Assembly: GCA_020746105.1 (NCBI GenBank) | Contig: CM036618.1 | Location: 6,828,501-6,892,500, forward strand | Length of the DNA: 64,000 bases | Reading direction: 5' to 3' | Source of the DNA: Trogon surrucura | Taxonomy: Eukaryota; Chordata; Aves; Trogoniformes; Trogonidae | Shown here: positions 37,401 to 49,731 of the stretch, one piece after another | How the letters are laid out: the number at the start of each line of letters is the position of its first letter | How positions within the stretch are numbered: position 1 is the first letter of the stretch | Translations under genes and position numbers: made by a program | The notes under the pieces: model-generated | Seen by the model: the letters and a program-made list of their open reading frames with translations, nothing else | Databases searched by the model: none | What the model was told of the DNA's origin: nothing

Positions 37401-40400
37401 CTTTCTAAACTTGCTCTGTGAAGTCAAAAGGAGGTTTGCCAGGAACTTTGCTGAGCACAGGTCGGAGCCTTTAGACACAGAATAGGCCAGAAGGATCAAA
37501 GACTCAGGACAAGCCGTATCACATTTACATTTATAATCTTACCCCTTTGAATGTGAGAACCCAGGCTGGAAGGAAGAAAGGTGACCTCCCCAGCACTCCC
37601 CCATCAAGCACGGAGATGTCTGGGGGACAGATATTTGCTCTCCTACACCAACCTGCTTCTGGAGACCAGACCAGATCACGCTTGCCAGGTTGGCACAGGC
37701 TGATCCACAACATCAGGAAGCTCCTACCCTGCCTACGTATATCAGACCTTGTGCCACGAAGGGTCTGCACCATGAAGCTGTTATCGCTGTAAATATTCTA
37801 CATCGGGTTTTGGAGTAAACTAATTTTCTGCTTATTTAAGGAGGAATGTGGTATTTTCTAAAAAGAATCGGCGCACACCATTCAGCCTGTACATGGACCT
37901 GCATTATGGGTTTGACTCTTTTCTGAGCAGGAGTAAATGCACAGTGTAAGACTGATGTAGGCCAGCTGCAATTCCAGCCCTGTAAGCATGTGTGCCTATC
38001 TGCTGTGTACATGCACGCACTGCACACGAAGAGAGACATTTCCCACCTTACGCACTTAACCACAAAGTGTGATGTAGCTACTGAAAGAAGTGAATGGCAT
38101 TTAATCACACGTAAGTTAACGATTTAAATGCACTTTTAGTTTTGGCCTCTTGATGTAAATCCAAACCAGACAAGCGGAGTCCTCTGGTCAGACGGCTGGA
38201 AATTCCTCTGCGTGAAATCATGTTGGTGGTCTCCCGGCTCAGCGTCTTCTGGAGAGCCGTACAGTGAAATATCCTTCCGTACCACTAATGAATGCGCCCA
38301 CCCACACTGGAGCTGGTGCCCCCTAAGAACTCAATTCAAGAACAACTTTTTAAACTCATAAACGAAATCAAAGGGCTCATTCTATGAGCCAAAGAACTTG
38401 CCATTTTAGGCAGGACAGTTAATGGGTGGTTACTATGGGCTGTCCCCTCGGTTTGCAGTACACAGTCTTGCAAGAAAAAAATAATAAGCAGGATATTGAA
38501 CACACACACAGCATTCCAATTAATTAAATTTCATCCTCCTGCAAAGAATGCATAACTTGTTGCTACCCTGGTTACTGTACAGAGCTTGAGTGACTTGTTC
38601 AGCATCAACCAAAGGAATCAAAGTAAACGCATAAGATCTTGGTTCACCTTCCTGCGCTCAGGCAAGATCTCCTGGATACTAAACAATCACTAAGCAAGCA
38701 GAAACTCTCAGACTGGCCATGAAAGCTTGAGCAAAACCACCCAGGAAATGGTTTTTAAGATTATTGCCACTAAACTCTCCCACGGACTCCTGTCCTTGTG
38801 TAAACGAGCACGTGTGTTATTTCAAGTCCAAATGGTGAATCGTGGTGGCAACAGCTGGAGAACCTTGGTGGTGCTGCCGACGCAAGGCACATACCTAATC
38901 CCGTGACGAGGAGATGACTCCTTCAGAGGAGCCTGTTACAAAATTATCGAGTGACACGGAGGGGTTGGAAGGAATCAAGCCCGTTGTAATTGAACTGACT
39001 TGAAATAATAAATGCACACACTTTCTTTAAACACAGCTTGCCACATCCTGAGAATCTGGAATCAATTCCTTCCCTTTCAAGAAGCTTAAAAGTGGTGGGA
39101 CTTTGATATGGCATGAGCATGTTTGCTTCTGGGCTTACAGCCCTCACCAGCCCGTTCCAAAACTTTCAACGTTTTTATATTATAAGGCAGAAAAGTTAGG
39201 AAAACAAAGATGGAAAAAAATAATCCGAAATTCAGGGAACTATTAAATCAGGGCAGCCTAGCTGCCAAATACCTTTGGTAAGTAAACGAATCATGATCAA
39301 TAACATATTGCCATGCAGACTTCGAGAAGAAGGTTATCTCCTGCTTCTTTGCCAGGCATAAAACATAACGATGTGTGGCTAATGAAGCACTGCAAGAATC
39401 CAGAAAAAAAAATGTACTGTTTTTCTCTGTAATGTATTTTACTTCAAAGTAACTTTAACTCATACAGAAACAACACGAAACTTTCCACGGAAACTTTGTC
39501 AAAATCTATAGGTTACCCTGGAACACTTCTCTTTTAATGATGTTGCATTTGTCAGAGGAAATTGTCTTGATAGAAGGAAACCTGTTTTTTAAGGGGATCT
39601 TTCATCCCCAATTGTAAAGCTGCTTGCTTTATATATGCATATATTTGCCAGCAGAGGGTATCACAATCTTAGAAACAGACATACGCATCAGTGTGTCCAT
39701 TTACATGCAATAACTCAGAGATACACACTAAACCAAGAAATTACAAATGTTGTTTTCTTCAGTAACTTTTCCGCCATCAGAAAACAAAAAAAATTTAAAT
39801 CATTCAGCTACTTAAAGGCTACAGATTCTGTTACTAGTGTCATCACACCACCTCTCCCAGGATAGGAAATACTGCAATGAAATAGCCAAGTGATGGCATC
39901 ACTTGAAGTCTGAAATTGTTGAGCGAACTTGGCTGTAAAGCCCTCGGGAAGGAACATCAGCTCAGGCTTATCTTTGGCACGCATTAGGTTCACATTAATT
40001 CTCACATCCACTATTCTCATGCTGCATAAATCTCATTAGTTATCCCAACCACTTCGAGACACTTTTCTGCGAAGATATAATAGCCACAGGCTGCGGTGAG
40101 AGCTCATGTTAAGGTAGACCACATAAACCAATGTGCTACAAAGAATGATCATACATAATTATACCTAACCCACACTTGTAGATGGAGATAGGCATTAATG
40201 AATTCACCTCCTTGAGCCCGAAGTTAAGAGAACGCAATTTAAATAGCCTGATGTTTGGTGCTTTAGGTATTCATCACTCCCTTATTCTCTACTGAAATTA
40301 ATTAAAATTACTTTTTTGTATAGCAGTCTGGGTTCTCCATTCTACATTGGACTTATTACCAAGTCTTCTTCTATTTGTGTAATTTGATCATGTGCAACCG

Positions 40401-41210
40401 ATGGTCACTGGTGCAGCTTTCTGGATTAACCCAAGCACTAGAGTCAGCAGGAACTAGGAGCTGATACAGAGGATGACTATGAGACATGTATTGCCTTTTT
40501 CTGAGAACTGGGGTGTATAGGAACCATTTAAGATAATAAGAAGTAGCAACCTCTGCCCCTTTTGAACCTCACCTGCTCGTATGGAGGCAAGGAAAGGGAC
40601 ATTTTCCTAAGCAATAATATTTTATGCTTATAAAATGCTTTCTATTATTGCAAAACTATGTACAACTCCTTCTGTTCTCATATAGGAAAGATGACGCATC
40701 AGAATCTGCTGCAAAATGGCATGTACCAACGCAGGGATAGAAACTCAGATCTCATGTTAATTGGCATTGCAATTTTTAAGAATACCAAACAAAAAAAAAC
40801 CCAGGATCACTAGGAAATTATCGTATACAGTGGTGCTGTCCTTTCCTTTTCGCAGTCTTTTCACTGCTGAAGAAATCTAACGCAACCACCTTTTAACTAA
40901 CTCATTACCTGCCACCTGAATCAGCCTTCAGAGTAACTGCCGTAGGTTCAGATGAAGTGGATAGGAAAGTGGGTAAAATGTCCCTGGGGTAAGGGAAAAG
41001 AAAAGCTATACTTGCCAGCTCTTGAAAATTGAAAGTCAATTACTCTGCTGAAATTGAGGTCTATTTCCCACGCACCATAAGTCTGAACTAAGAATCCCAA
41101 GGACTCCAAGGTCCTTGTACTGTACTCTGTTGACAGAAAGAAGATGTAGGTGCTACTTATACTCTGCTCATCTCTGCTTTAATTTCTTTGCACTGTAGCA
41201 CTCCAGTTGT

Positions 41211-41233
41211 AAAAAAAAAAAAAAAAAAAAAAA
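41211..41233. repeat. A23 homopolymer
   Basis: Twenty-three consecutive A residues are followed by TTAAAAAA. No retrogene or SINE body is recognised just upstream on the plus strand. Confidence 0.95.
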
Positions 41234-42811
41234 TTAAAAAAAGCTAAAAACTTTCTCTCCTTCAAAGAGGAAAGTTGAGTATCAATACATTCAGAGATGG
41301 CAACGTGTCTGGATATCACAAAAGCATGAACCAGCTAACAAAATGGAGTGAGGACATTTGCAGGGAACAAAGACTGTTGCTCTCCTGTAGCTTAACATCT
41401 CTTCTCTCTATAACCTTGATGCACTTAATGGTCGTAGAGAAGCATTTTCCTTATATTTTTAAGAGTACTTAAACCAGCAGTTTGTTAGCTGGAAGTGGAG
41501 AACGCTCCCATTAATCACACTGCAGCTAGCAAAAACGTGAAGAGCCTGAGCACTTCGTCGGGTTAGATTCCTTATCTTGCAGGAGCAGATATCCGACCTT
41601 GAATTCCAGCTCTGGTTATGGCCAGTTGCAGACACCTCCAGAAGAGCCATTTATCATTGGCTGGGGCTGCCAGCCCTTAGGACTTCAGGGATTTGCATAT
41701 TGTAGAGACACTGAGAAGCAACCTGTTGGGATTATGCATGTGGACAGATACCCGTGGCTGTTTTAGAATGCAAGGAACAGCCCAGTTAAATTTAAGATTT
41801 ACAGTTGTGGAGCAGACCATAAAAATTTCTTGTAAATGGCCAAGATATTTTATTTTCGCTGTAACATCTATTTAGTCTAACTCTTAATTTATCTCTCTTT
41901 TACAACTCCCTATAAAGGTTAGCTGAGCATCCCATTAACATTAGACCAAAAAAAAAACCCTTATTAGCATCTCTGAGAAGTGAGGCACTACATTTCCTCC
42001 TGTTAACAAGACAAAATTATTAGGGAGTAGATTGTTATCTGACATAAATCACGATTTACCCATTTTCATTTCATGGGTCAGCCCCGGGCAATGAAATATA
42101 ATTCTACATATGAAATCTGTGGCAGAGCTGGAACTTGAAAAAAATCTAACTTTATCTGAATGATACAAGTGCACAGTGTTTAACATGTATTAGGTTTCTG
42201 TCTGTGAAACTAGTAATGTAAGATGTACATCAGTGAGTGACTGCAAATATTCAACTAGATCATCTCAAGGGATATAGCAGTGTAAAGGCATTAGCTTTCA
42301 TGGAGCAACAGGAGCTTAGACTAGCTGAAGATTCGCCTCTCTGAGGGGAGATGACTGTGGAGATGAAGAGTAATTTCTTTAAGTGTAGGACGTGTGTAAA
42401 TATCCAGAGCATCCTGCTTCTTAGGAGGTTGTTTCTTTTTTACACACAAACACGTGAGGGACGGCTTGCAGAGCACAATTACCTTTCTTAAACCCACTTC
42501 TTTCATGAAATTACTTCTTATTTAGTGTCTTGATATGACTTAGTTTATATGAGTAAATTAGATATAACAGCATAACATAATCACGAGATAAGTGGGCCAA
42601 GAGTCTGGTGGTCTCATCTAACAAAGTATGAAGGGTCAGGGCACGAGTTGCTCTTGCCCAGTCATTCACTGCTGAATTTTTAGTACTGGCACAGTTCTGA
42701 GTCCTTTAAACAATGCCTGGGCAGAATAGAAGAGGTAGCACGAGCCACCAGCCACTTCCAGTAAGCAGTATGGGGTCCTGTTCTGGTGAGGAAGCTGGGC
42801 TTTATGAACAG

Positions 42812-42914
42812 AATCAACCTGGTCTAGTTAAAGATGTCCCTGAGTGCTGCAGAAAGGTTGGACTAGATGATATTTAAAGGCCCCTTCCAACCCAAACCAT
42901 TCTATAATTCTGAT
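42812..42914 (+). mobile_element. CR1 LINE 3'UTR fragment
   Basis: AATCAACCTGGTCTAGTTAA, GGTTGGACTAGATGATATTT and CCTTCCAACCC match the end of the CR1 coding region and 3'UTR. The tail has decayed to ATTCTATAATTCTGATT. Confidence 0.88.
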
Positions 42915-43164
42915 TCCACATCATGGCAGTTGGTAAAAGAGCTACTAAACACACTGTGACCTGTTTTATTTACTAGTACAGATGTAGTTAATTTGACTGT
43001 GGATGTGTGAATTGAGTCCACTGAACCAACAATCTCAACCTGATCAGCAGCAGTACCTGATGCCATATGAACAGAGTTTACAATAAAATGATGGGAGAAT
43101 GGCAAAACTATTCCACTTCTAAGCACACAAAATCCCTGGCTCATTTGGTAACGATTCTACTCAC

Positions 43165-43271
43165 CAGCGTTATCCTGCTGTTTGGTATTTTTGATGAACG
43201 CAGAAAATTTGGAGAAGATATCAATTCCAGCAGTGTTTGATTCCCGGTGCTTAGCTGCCAGCTTGGGATAC
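43165..43271 (-). CDS. CLIC5: CLIC5 coding exon 4, linker between N- and C-terminal domains
   Basis: The 107-nt exon is bounded by TTTTCAG (AG at 43273-43272) and GTGAGTAG (from 43164). It starts with G, completing the AAG lysine codon split with exon 3, and ends with G, splitting an alanine codon with exon 5. It encodes [20 protein letters not shown] then [15 protein letters not shown]. This is the end of the thioredoxin-like domain and the first C-terminal helix, and it is the stretch that best separates CLIC5 from CLIC4 (PKHPESNTAGMD) and CLIC6. The polypyrimidine tract upstream is strong. It is followed by the 19.9 kb intron 4. Confidence 0.96.
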
Positions 43272-43892
43272 CTGAAAAGGGAGAAGCAGTGTGGAGAGTA
43301 ACATCTGGTTACCAGCAATATAGTGATGATTACAAATACAATTTGCAAGAAGAAAGAAAAAAAGCTCTGTACCAGGAACTGCAATTAACGCTGCCGTTTA
43401 TCTCAACAGCTTGGCAAGTCTCTCAAGGTAGGTGTTTGAATAGTTACAGAGGGATGGCTTTATGACAAAGGGATTTGCACTGGTGCTTTACGATACCATG
43501 ATCCAAGATACAACGCTCTTAAATCAGAAGGAAGCGTAAATTTCCAAAAAGGTGCAAGGGAGTTAGGCAGCCAGATCTCTCTGTTATGAATGGCAGTCGT
43601 TTCTAATTCCCTACGCTGAAAAAGTACTCCAGGATGTAATAGTAAGGCATGGTAGCATTACCCAGGTGAAGGAACATAGAGTTTTCAGTCTCTGAATTGT
43701 TTTTAATAGACATCTGGTGCAAAGCAGTACATGAACTCAAAAGATCAACATAAACTAACTAATGAGTCCTACTGAGTTCAGTGGTCTTGAATCAAAGTGT
43801 AGAAAATTTAAATATCTGATCTCAGGACTGGCCTATAGCTGCTGATTCACTTGGAGGTAAAACATTCCACAGGAACGAAGCCAATTTTCATT

Positions 43893-44410
43893 GATTCATA
43901 GATTTTAAAGTCCAACAAGCCAACATTTTTTTTTCCCGTTATCCTTGTATTGAGTCCAAAACATTTGACTAACTGAGGCCTATCTGGTAAATCTAAAACC
44001 TCTCCTTGTTAGCTTGTTCCAATGGTTAATCATTCTTGCTGAAAAAAATCTTTGCCTCATTTCTAATCTGAATTACTTTAGTTATAACTTCCAGTCATGG
44101 GTTCTTGTCATTTCTTGACTAGAATAATGAGCACTTTTCTCCCTCCAAAGCCTCTTGCACTGTGTAATCAGTTCCCCTTCCAACCTTTCTAATACACCAT
44201 ACAGCTCCGAAACCTCCATTTTTTTTTGCTGTAAAATGCTTTTTCTGGCACAGATATTTTTTTTTGTGGCAATTCTCGGCATCTATTCCAAGTTATTTTT
44301 AGCTTTGTAAAATGTGGACACCAGATCCCTACAAATTTTTTCTAGTACCGGTCTCCTTAGTTCTGCATACAAGGGCATCCTGCAATGTGTACAGAGAAAA
44401 CATTCTGCAG
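43893..44410 (-). mobile_element. Ancient CR1-type LINE fragment in intron 3
   Basis: The plus strand shows TTCATAGATTTTAAAGTCCA, then AACTTCCAGTCATGGGTTCT, GTAATCAGTTCCCCTTCCAA and TAGTACCGGTCTCCTTAG. In order, these match the reverse complement of an old CR1 3' region recognised from turtle-like genomes. It is heavily diverged and not coding, and it fills about 40% of CLIC5 intron 3. Confidence 0.6.
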
Positions 44411-44593
44411 TTATTAGTCATGCAAGTAACCTTCACACATGGAAGTCATCTCACTGAAGCCAGCAAGTTTCATAAATAAATATTACTCCTGTAAGTAAAG
44501 ATTGTAGGAGGGAGTGCTTTTTAGGAACTCCTCTTAGGACATCTTTCATTCCTAGGAAATGGAATATTGACTGAAAAAATCCCAAGTTCTTAC

Positions 44594-44719
44594 TTTGGAG
44601 GTGCGAGAGTTTCTTCCAAGAATTCCTCAATCTTGTTAACATCTGTCTTGACTTCCCCATTAAAAGTCAAGAAAGGTGGGTGGGTCCCAGGAGCCAGATT
44701 GTGCAGGTCAGCTGGCTTT
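44594..44719 (-). CDS. CLIC5: CLIC5 coding exon 3, thioredoxin-like domain
   Basis: The 126-nt exon lies between CTCTCTGCAG (AG at 44721-44720) and GTAAGAAC (from 44593). Its first base completes an arginine codon with exon 2 and its last two bases (AA) are completed by exon 4. The peptide reads [20 protein letters not shown] then [22 protein letters not shown]. This is the second half of the N-terminal thioredoxin fold. The THPPF segment corresponds to the cis-proline loop expected next to the glutathione-type site, and the IEEFLEE helix is conserved across the family. Length and phase match the known CLIC gene structure. Confidence 0.96.
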
Positions 44720-45047
44720 CTGCAGAGAGGGAAAAAGTCATGAAATCACTAATCTTTATGGTCAAGCAGTTGCACAGATATTTAGAGTTCCTCCAAAATC
44801 AGTTTGCCTTTCCTTTTTTTCCTGTAGTTTGTGGTTAGAAGACTTTGAAACCTACCCCAAGCACACTGTTTAATATAAAAACATTCCACAAGTGAAAATA
44901 AAAAAATCAAACCTGAGTCCCAACTATTTTGTTGTGCACCACAGACTCTCTAGGCTAGCTACAAATCTTACTGAACTTAGTGGGGCCTTGCTATTGGACA
45001 AACACTCAATAATGTAACTACTTTCAACTAAACTGAACAATTTTTAC

Positions 45048-45157
45048 CTTTTCAGGTCAACAGTGGTGACGTTGAACACAACTCCTTTGAGCCACAGGAT
45101 CATGAAGAGGCGCTGGGAGAAGGGGCAGTTCCCAATGCTTTCTCCATCTATACCAGC
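45048..45157 (-). CDS. CLIC5: CLIC5 coding exon 2, redox-active motif and putative transmembrane segment
   Basis: The 110-nt exon follows CCCTCAG (AG at 45159-45158) and ends AAAAG before GTAAAAA (from 45047). The peptide begins [20 protein letters not shown] and continues [16 protein letters not shown] plus a split arginine. CPFS is the glutaredoxin-like site; its cysteine equals Cys32 of human CLIC5A if the missing first exon gives the usual 21 residues. The hydrophobic [11 protein letters not shown] stretch is the segment proposed to cross the membrane in the integral form. Reading starts at a codon boundary, so both alternative first exons would join in phase. This is the most upstream exon visible. 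Confidence 0.96.
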
Positions 45158-45460
45158 CTGAGGGATGAAAAGAGAGGAAAAATAGATGTCAGACTTGTTA
45201 GTCACTTACTTCCCTCACGATGGAAAATTGGAAATTGAAACAAAAGTAACCAGTTTAAAAATAACTGACAGTGCCTGTTATTTAATATAGTTTACCATCA
45301 ACACCAGAATGGAGCTACTCCAGTATTCAGCCTTCATCAGGAGCTTGAGAAAGCAACTTGCTGCCTCTCCTGAGGACAAGTCTGGGCAATGGAGATGTGT
45401 CCCTTGCTGATGGAAAGCAACATCCAGGAGAATGTATATTCTTTCAATTAACCTCTTTAT

Positions 45461-46548
45461 ATGCTGGATAAAGCACTGGCTGGATGGATGGGCCCAAAGA
45501 GTGGTGGTCAATGTAGTTAAATCCAGCTGGTGGCCAGTCACAAGTGGTGTTCCTCAGGGCTCAGTGTTGGGACCATTTCTGTTTACCATCTTTGTTGATG
45601 ATCTTGATAAGGACATAGAGTGTAGCATCAGTGAGTTTGCAGATGACACCAAGTTAGGTGGGAGTGTTGAACTGCACAACGGTAGGGAGGCCCTGCAGAG
45701 AGACTTGGATAGGTTGGATCGATGGGCCAAAGTTAATAGTACGAGCTTCAACAAGGCCAAGTGCCAGGTCCTGTGCTTGGGCCACAACAGCCCCCTGCAA
45801 TGCTACAGGCTTGGGAAGGTGTGGCTGGAAAGCTGTCTGGCAGAAAGGAACCTGAGGGTTCTCATTGACAAGAGGCTGAATATGACCCAGCAGTGTGCCC
45901 AGGCGGCCAAGAAGGCCACGGGCATCCTGGCTTGTATTAGAAACAGTGCGACCAGCAGGAGTAGGGAAGTGATTGTCCCCCTGTACTCAGCACTAAGGAG
46001 GTCACACCTTGAGTGTTGTGTCCAGTTTTGGGCATCTCAGTACAGAGGAGTTATCGAGGTGTTGGAGCAAGTGCAGAAGAGGGCAACAAAGCTGGTGAAA
46101 GGCCTAGAAAATAAATCTTATGAAGAACAACTGAAGGAGCTGGGGCTGTTTAGTTTGAAGAAGAGAAGGCTGAGGGGAGACCTCGTCACTTGCTACAACT
46201 ACCTGAAAGGACATTGTAGAGAGGTTGGTGCTGGTCTCTTCTCACAGGTAATTAGCAATACAGCAAGAGGGAATGGTTTCAAACTGCAACAGAGTGGGTT
46301 TAGACCGGACATTAGGAAAAAATTTTTCACAAAAAGAGTAGTCAGACAATGGAACAGGCTGCCCAGGGAGGTGGCTGAGTCCCCATCCCTGAATGTGTTT
46401 AAAGGTTATTTAGATGTGGTGTTGGGGGATATGGTTTAGGGGTGAGCTTTGTAGAGTAGGGTTAATGGTTGGACTTGATGATCCCAAGGGTCTTTTCCAA
46501 CCTGAATGATTCTACAATTCAATGGTTCTACAGTTCTATGATTCTATG
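45461..46548 (+). mobile_element. CR1 LINE, best preserved copy, with C-terminal half of reverse transcriptase
   Basis: The frame is open from upstream host sequence at 45432 to a TAG at 46437-46439, about 326 CR1 codons without a break. RT motifs are readable: [11 protein letters not shown] at ORF residues 38-48 and the catalytic FADD box at 69-72, then the thumb region and the CR1 C-terminal block ending LDVVLGDMV. The element lacks its 5' half (no endonuclease, no N-terminal RT), as usual for CR1. The 3'UTR and ATTCTATG-type tail end near 46548. It is antisense to CLIC5, about 300 nt upstream of exon 2. Confidence 0.96.
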
Positions 46549-49500
46549 AATCTCATCCCTAAAGGACTGCCTCCTTCATAGACATGGTAGAAAACTCAGG
46601 ACAGGTTTTCTGCTCTGTGTAAGTCCATTTAAGTCATCTCAAGATCTGTTTCACTGTTTTACTATGTAAAATGTGAATTTTCAAATCTAGATTTAAAACC
46701 AAGCACTCCAGACATTCACTTGTTCTTGTTCACATTCATTAAAGAAACAGTTTCAGACACAACCAACCAGATTTAGACACAAATCTCCATTCGAATCCTT
46801 CCAAGCCTCCAAGCAGGTTTCAGCTACCACATTCAGTTTGTTCCTATCTCTAGTATCTAATGAGTTGCCTACAAACCACTACAAAACAATAAAAAAGTGC
46901 TAGTGTTAGCATTGAGGAAACAGCCTATTTTTGCCTCTGAAAATTTATAGTCCTCAGCCATGCAAATTCTGACTGCGAGCCATGGAGGGATACAAATAAC
47001 ACTAGCTGAACTGAGCCAAAGCTGCGTCCAAGGACAACATCCTTCTACAATAATTATGCTTGTGGCCAAAGCTTTCAGAACGATAATGGTTTTGATAGAT
47101 TTCCATTTTAATTTGCGGTACCATTGTGTTTAAAAGATTCTTATAATCCTGGTGAAGCAACCAACCTTCCGTTGTTGACCCACATGGGTTGCATAACTCT
47201 ATTTTATGCACACAGTGTGTGTCCCAAAAAGGCTGATGAAAGAACTAGGCAAATACATGTCCTTTTCCTTTGAAGAAAATATTATATTACCCTGCTTGCT
47301 CTCATAAATTTTATCTTATTAATATTCAAGCTGTGAGGAAGCATTTCTCTGTCTTAAAAAAGGAATGATTTCTAATCACTGCAGTTCTGTGAAACATTTA
47401 CAGCACAACTAGAAACATTTTGAGATGTGTCCAGTTACTACAAATTAAGGCCTTGCATATAAAGTGTTTAGCTGAAAGACCTTCTGGCAGGCGTCATTAA
47501 TCTTTCTCATGTCTTGAATACAGCTTTTGATGATTCTGAGTTCAAAAACAAATTCCACATTTCCTATCCACTAAACATAGAGAGACTGTGGATTCAAGGC
47601 TTGGAGACAATTGTTAGGGCTATGTAAAGAGCTTTTCTCTGGGTTGAGATTCAGTTTCAAACACTCACACTCTATAGAGGTTTGGATAGGAAGGCCCAAT
47701 CTGGTTGCATTATACGTGAAATTATGGATCTGCAATAAGCTTGGCACAAAGCACATGCAAGAGTCAGCAAACAATGTGGGTGAAAGAGTGGCACGGCATG
47801 ACGAGCAAGAGAAGATGCATTTTTCCATCTGTCTGAGGTGAGAGCAGCCTAGTTCTGCAAAATTTCGCTAACTGAATGGTTAGCTCTGCTCTGCAATTTC
47901 ATGGCAAAACAACAACGTTGCCATGGGAATACCACGCACCACTGTATTGCATGCAATAATTACTGCAAAGTCACATTTGTTGATTTGGCTTTGACTTGTT
48001 AAAGCATTGCCAAGAACTTTTAACTTCTTACCCTTCCTGAAAAGAGGCAAATGCTATAGCAGAAAACAGTGATATGACAAAGAATTTCCCTTTGGCTTTC
48101 CCACCACCTCAATCATAATCATATTCTTCATAATGGGGCTGGCTAACTGAGTCTACAAACAGTATATTACAAACCTAAAATTTGAAGAAAAACAGACTGA
48201 TGGCTGAATTAGAGGGCAAAAGAGTGCAGACAGAAGGGCTGATTCTCATCTTACCTTCTCTGAATTTACTTTGGCTTATAAATTCATTGGTTCTGATTTA
48301 CTCTTCACCTGACTTCCTTCAAAGTGAGCGTAAAACCCTGGTTTGCCAAGTCCTGCAAATATTTTGAGAGTGAAGTCTTGTCTCAAAGTAACATGCAAAG
48401 CTCCAGCCCTCCGACACATCTCCATCCTGCATGGAGGCATCCTCCTGCCCATCCTCGTCACCTACTTCTTGTGCTGCAAGTACCAATTTCATCTTTTTCA
48501 GGGAAGAGACTCGGGGAGACCACTTCCCTGCTGCCTCCAACTGTATATTCTCATACAGCGGTTAAGGGTTACCCAGATCTGCACTTTTTCATGTTCTCTG
48601 TCCTGTAAGGCAACAGTGAAAAACCCTCTCAAGACCAGAGAGGACTTAAGTGTGGACAGAGCAGCTGAATGGCAAGGAAGAAACAGAAGTGGTGAGCCAT
48701 GTGAGGCTAAGGGATGCAGAAGTCATTGGAGACAGGAGAAAGATGTGAAGTCTGGAAGAAATAAGATTCGCTTGGAGATCAAAAATGAAATTAATTCCGT
48801 AGGTCAAACAAGGCCTCCAACAGCTCCGAATGGTCAAAATATCTTGCCAACACTTCCAGAAGAGTGGGAAACATTAATTGCTAGAGACACGTTGGGAATA
48901 GACAGAGGAAATTCCAGAAAGGAAAGATAAACTAAAGAAAAAGTACGGTATGATCTCTGTTCAAAGCTCCTGGATCTGGAAGCCAGGCTCATGATTTGGG
49001 TGGAGTCTGACTCATGGGTTTTGATCTCATGTGACTGGCATAACTGAAAACGCTACCACAAATCACAAGGCAAACTGGTGACAGAGGAGGGAACAGAGTC
49101 AAAATCTCCCCAGCAACACAATTTATCCATTAAATTCAGCTCTTTTTCTGCAGAAAATAGAGGCACGGCTCTGTTGGTTTTGTGAATCCTTTCTCATTGC
49201 TTCTAACAATAGTCAGTAATTCAATGTTCAGCAGTCAGAAAGCACAGAACTTTGGTAGGTAATAACTTCAAGGGCTTATCAGAGTGTCTCAAGATCCCTT
49301 GTGAAGTCTATTAGCTACCAGGAGGAGTTCAGGAAGAACAGAGAACTTCTCAGGCTTAGTCACTCTTAGCTTCAAAGAAAAACAGCTTGCTTAAAGCACC
49401 CTGGTAATGCCTAAAGACAAGCCTATTATGTACCTATCCAAGGTTAAGGGCTCAGAAATGCAGGAATTAAATAACACCTTCATCAAGATTGAGAACTCAA

Positions 49501-49658
49501 ACAGTGGATGGAAAGAAAAGAACAAATAATTGACAAGCTAGAGAAACACCATTTATCCCTGCTGTTATTCACAAATGAGCACAAAAGCCTTCTCATGCAA
49601 CTTCCCTAAAGCACAGCAAAATTGATCAACGTCTCATGAATGAAAAGGAAAAAACTGA

Positions 49659-49731
49659 TGCTACATGCACTCCTCATATCTGCTACATGCACTCTTCCTA
49701 TCCAGTAAGACTCTTCATATCCAGTAAGACT
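49659..49731. repeat. Two adjacent short tandem duplications
   Basis: TGCTACATGCACTC occurs at 49659-49672 and 49681-49694. TATCCAGTAAGACT occurs at 49699-49712 and 49718-49731. The periods are 22 and 19. Confidence 0.9.

Larger units (their letters stand above)
23222..43164 (-). other. CLIC5 intron 4, about 19.9 kb
   Basis: It is bounded by a GTGAGT donor and an AG acceptor. It contains CR1 fragments at 26142, 26776, 27450 and 42812, ancient CR1 at 29262, and several short ancient repeats. The ORFs inside, such as 28103-28543, lack any recognisable domain. A SOX-type motif pair near 25281 and the stretch 35560-35760 look less repeat-derived than their surroundings, but I cannot test their conservation. 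Confidence 0.85.
20019..45157 (-). other. CLIC5: CLIC5 gene body, coding exons 2-6 with introns 2-5
   Basis: Five minus-strand exons join in phase to 230 codons plus a stop. Family knowledge: CLIC proteins exist as soluble GST-like/glutaredoxin-like proteins and as membrane-associated forms. CLIC5 links ezrin/radixin to cortical actin in hair-cell stereocilia, podocytes and microvilli. The paralogue call is my reading. Exon 4 has [17 protein letters not shown], exon 3 has [16 protein letters not shown] and exon 6 has [17 protein letters not shown], all closer to remembered CLIC5 than to CLIC4 or CLIC6. Introns are about 2.85 kb (5), 19.9 kb (4), 1.3 kb (3) and 0.33 kb (2). The coding start lies upstream, outside the window. 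In human the 3' side of CLIC5 faces RUNX2, so low coordinates probably lead towards RUNX2; this is inference only. Confidence 0.95.

Noticed and set aside
48343-48930. 195-codon plus-strand ORF in intron 1
   Set aside because: It has no recognisable domain, low-complexity composition and no splice context. A frame this long is marginally expected by chance across six frames of 64 kb, and several overlapping ORFs occupy the same stretch.
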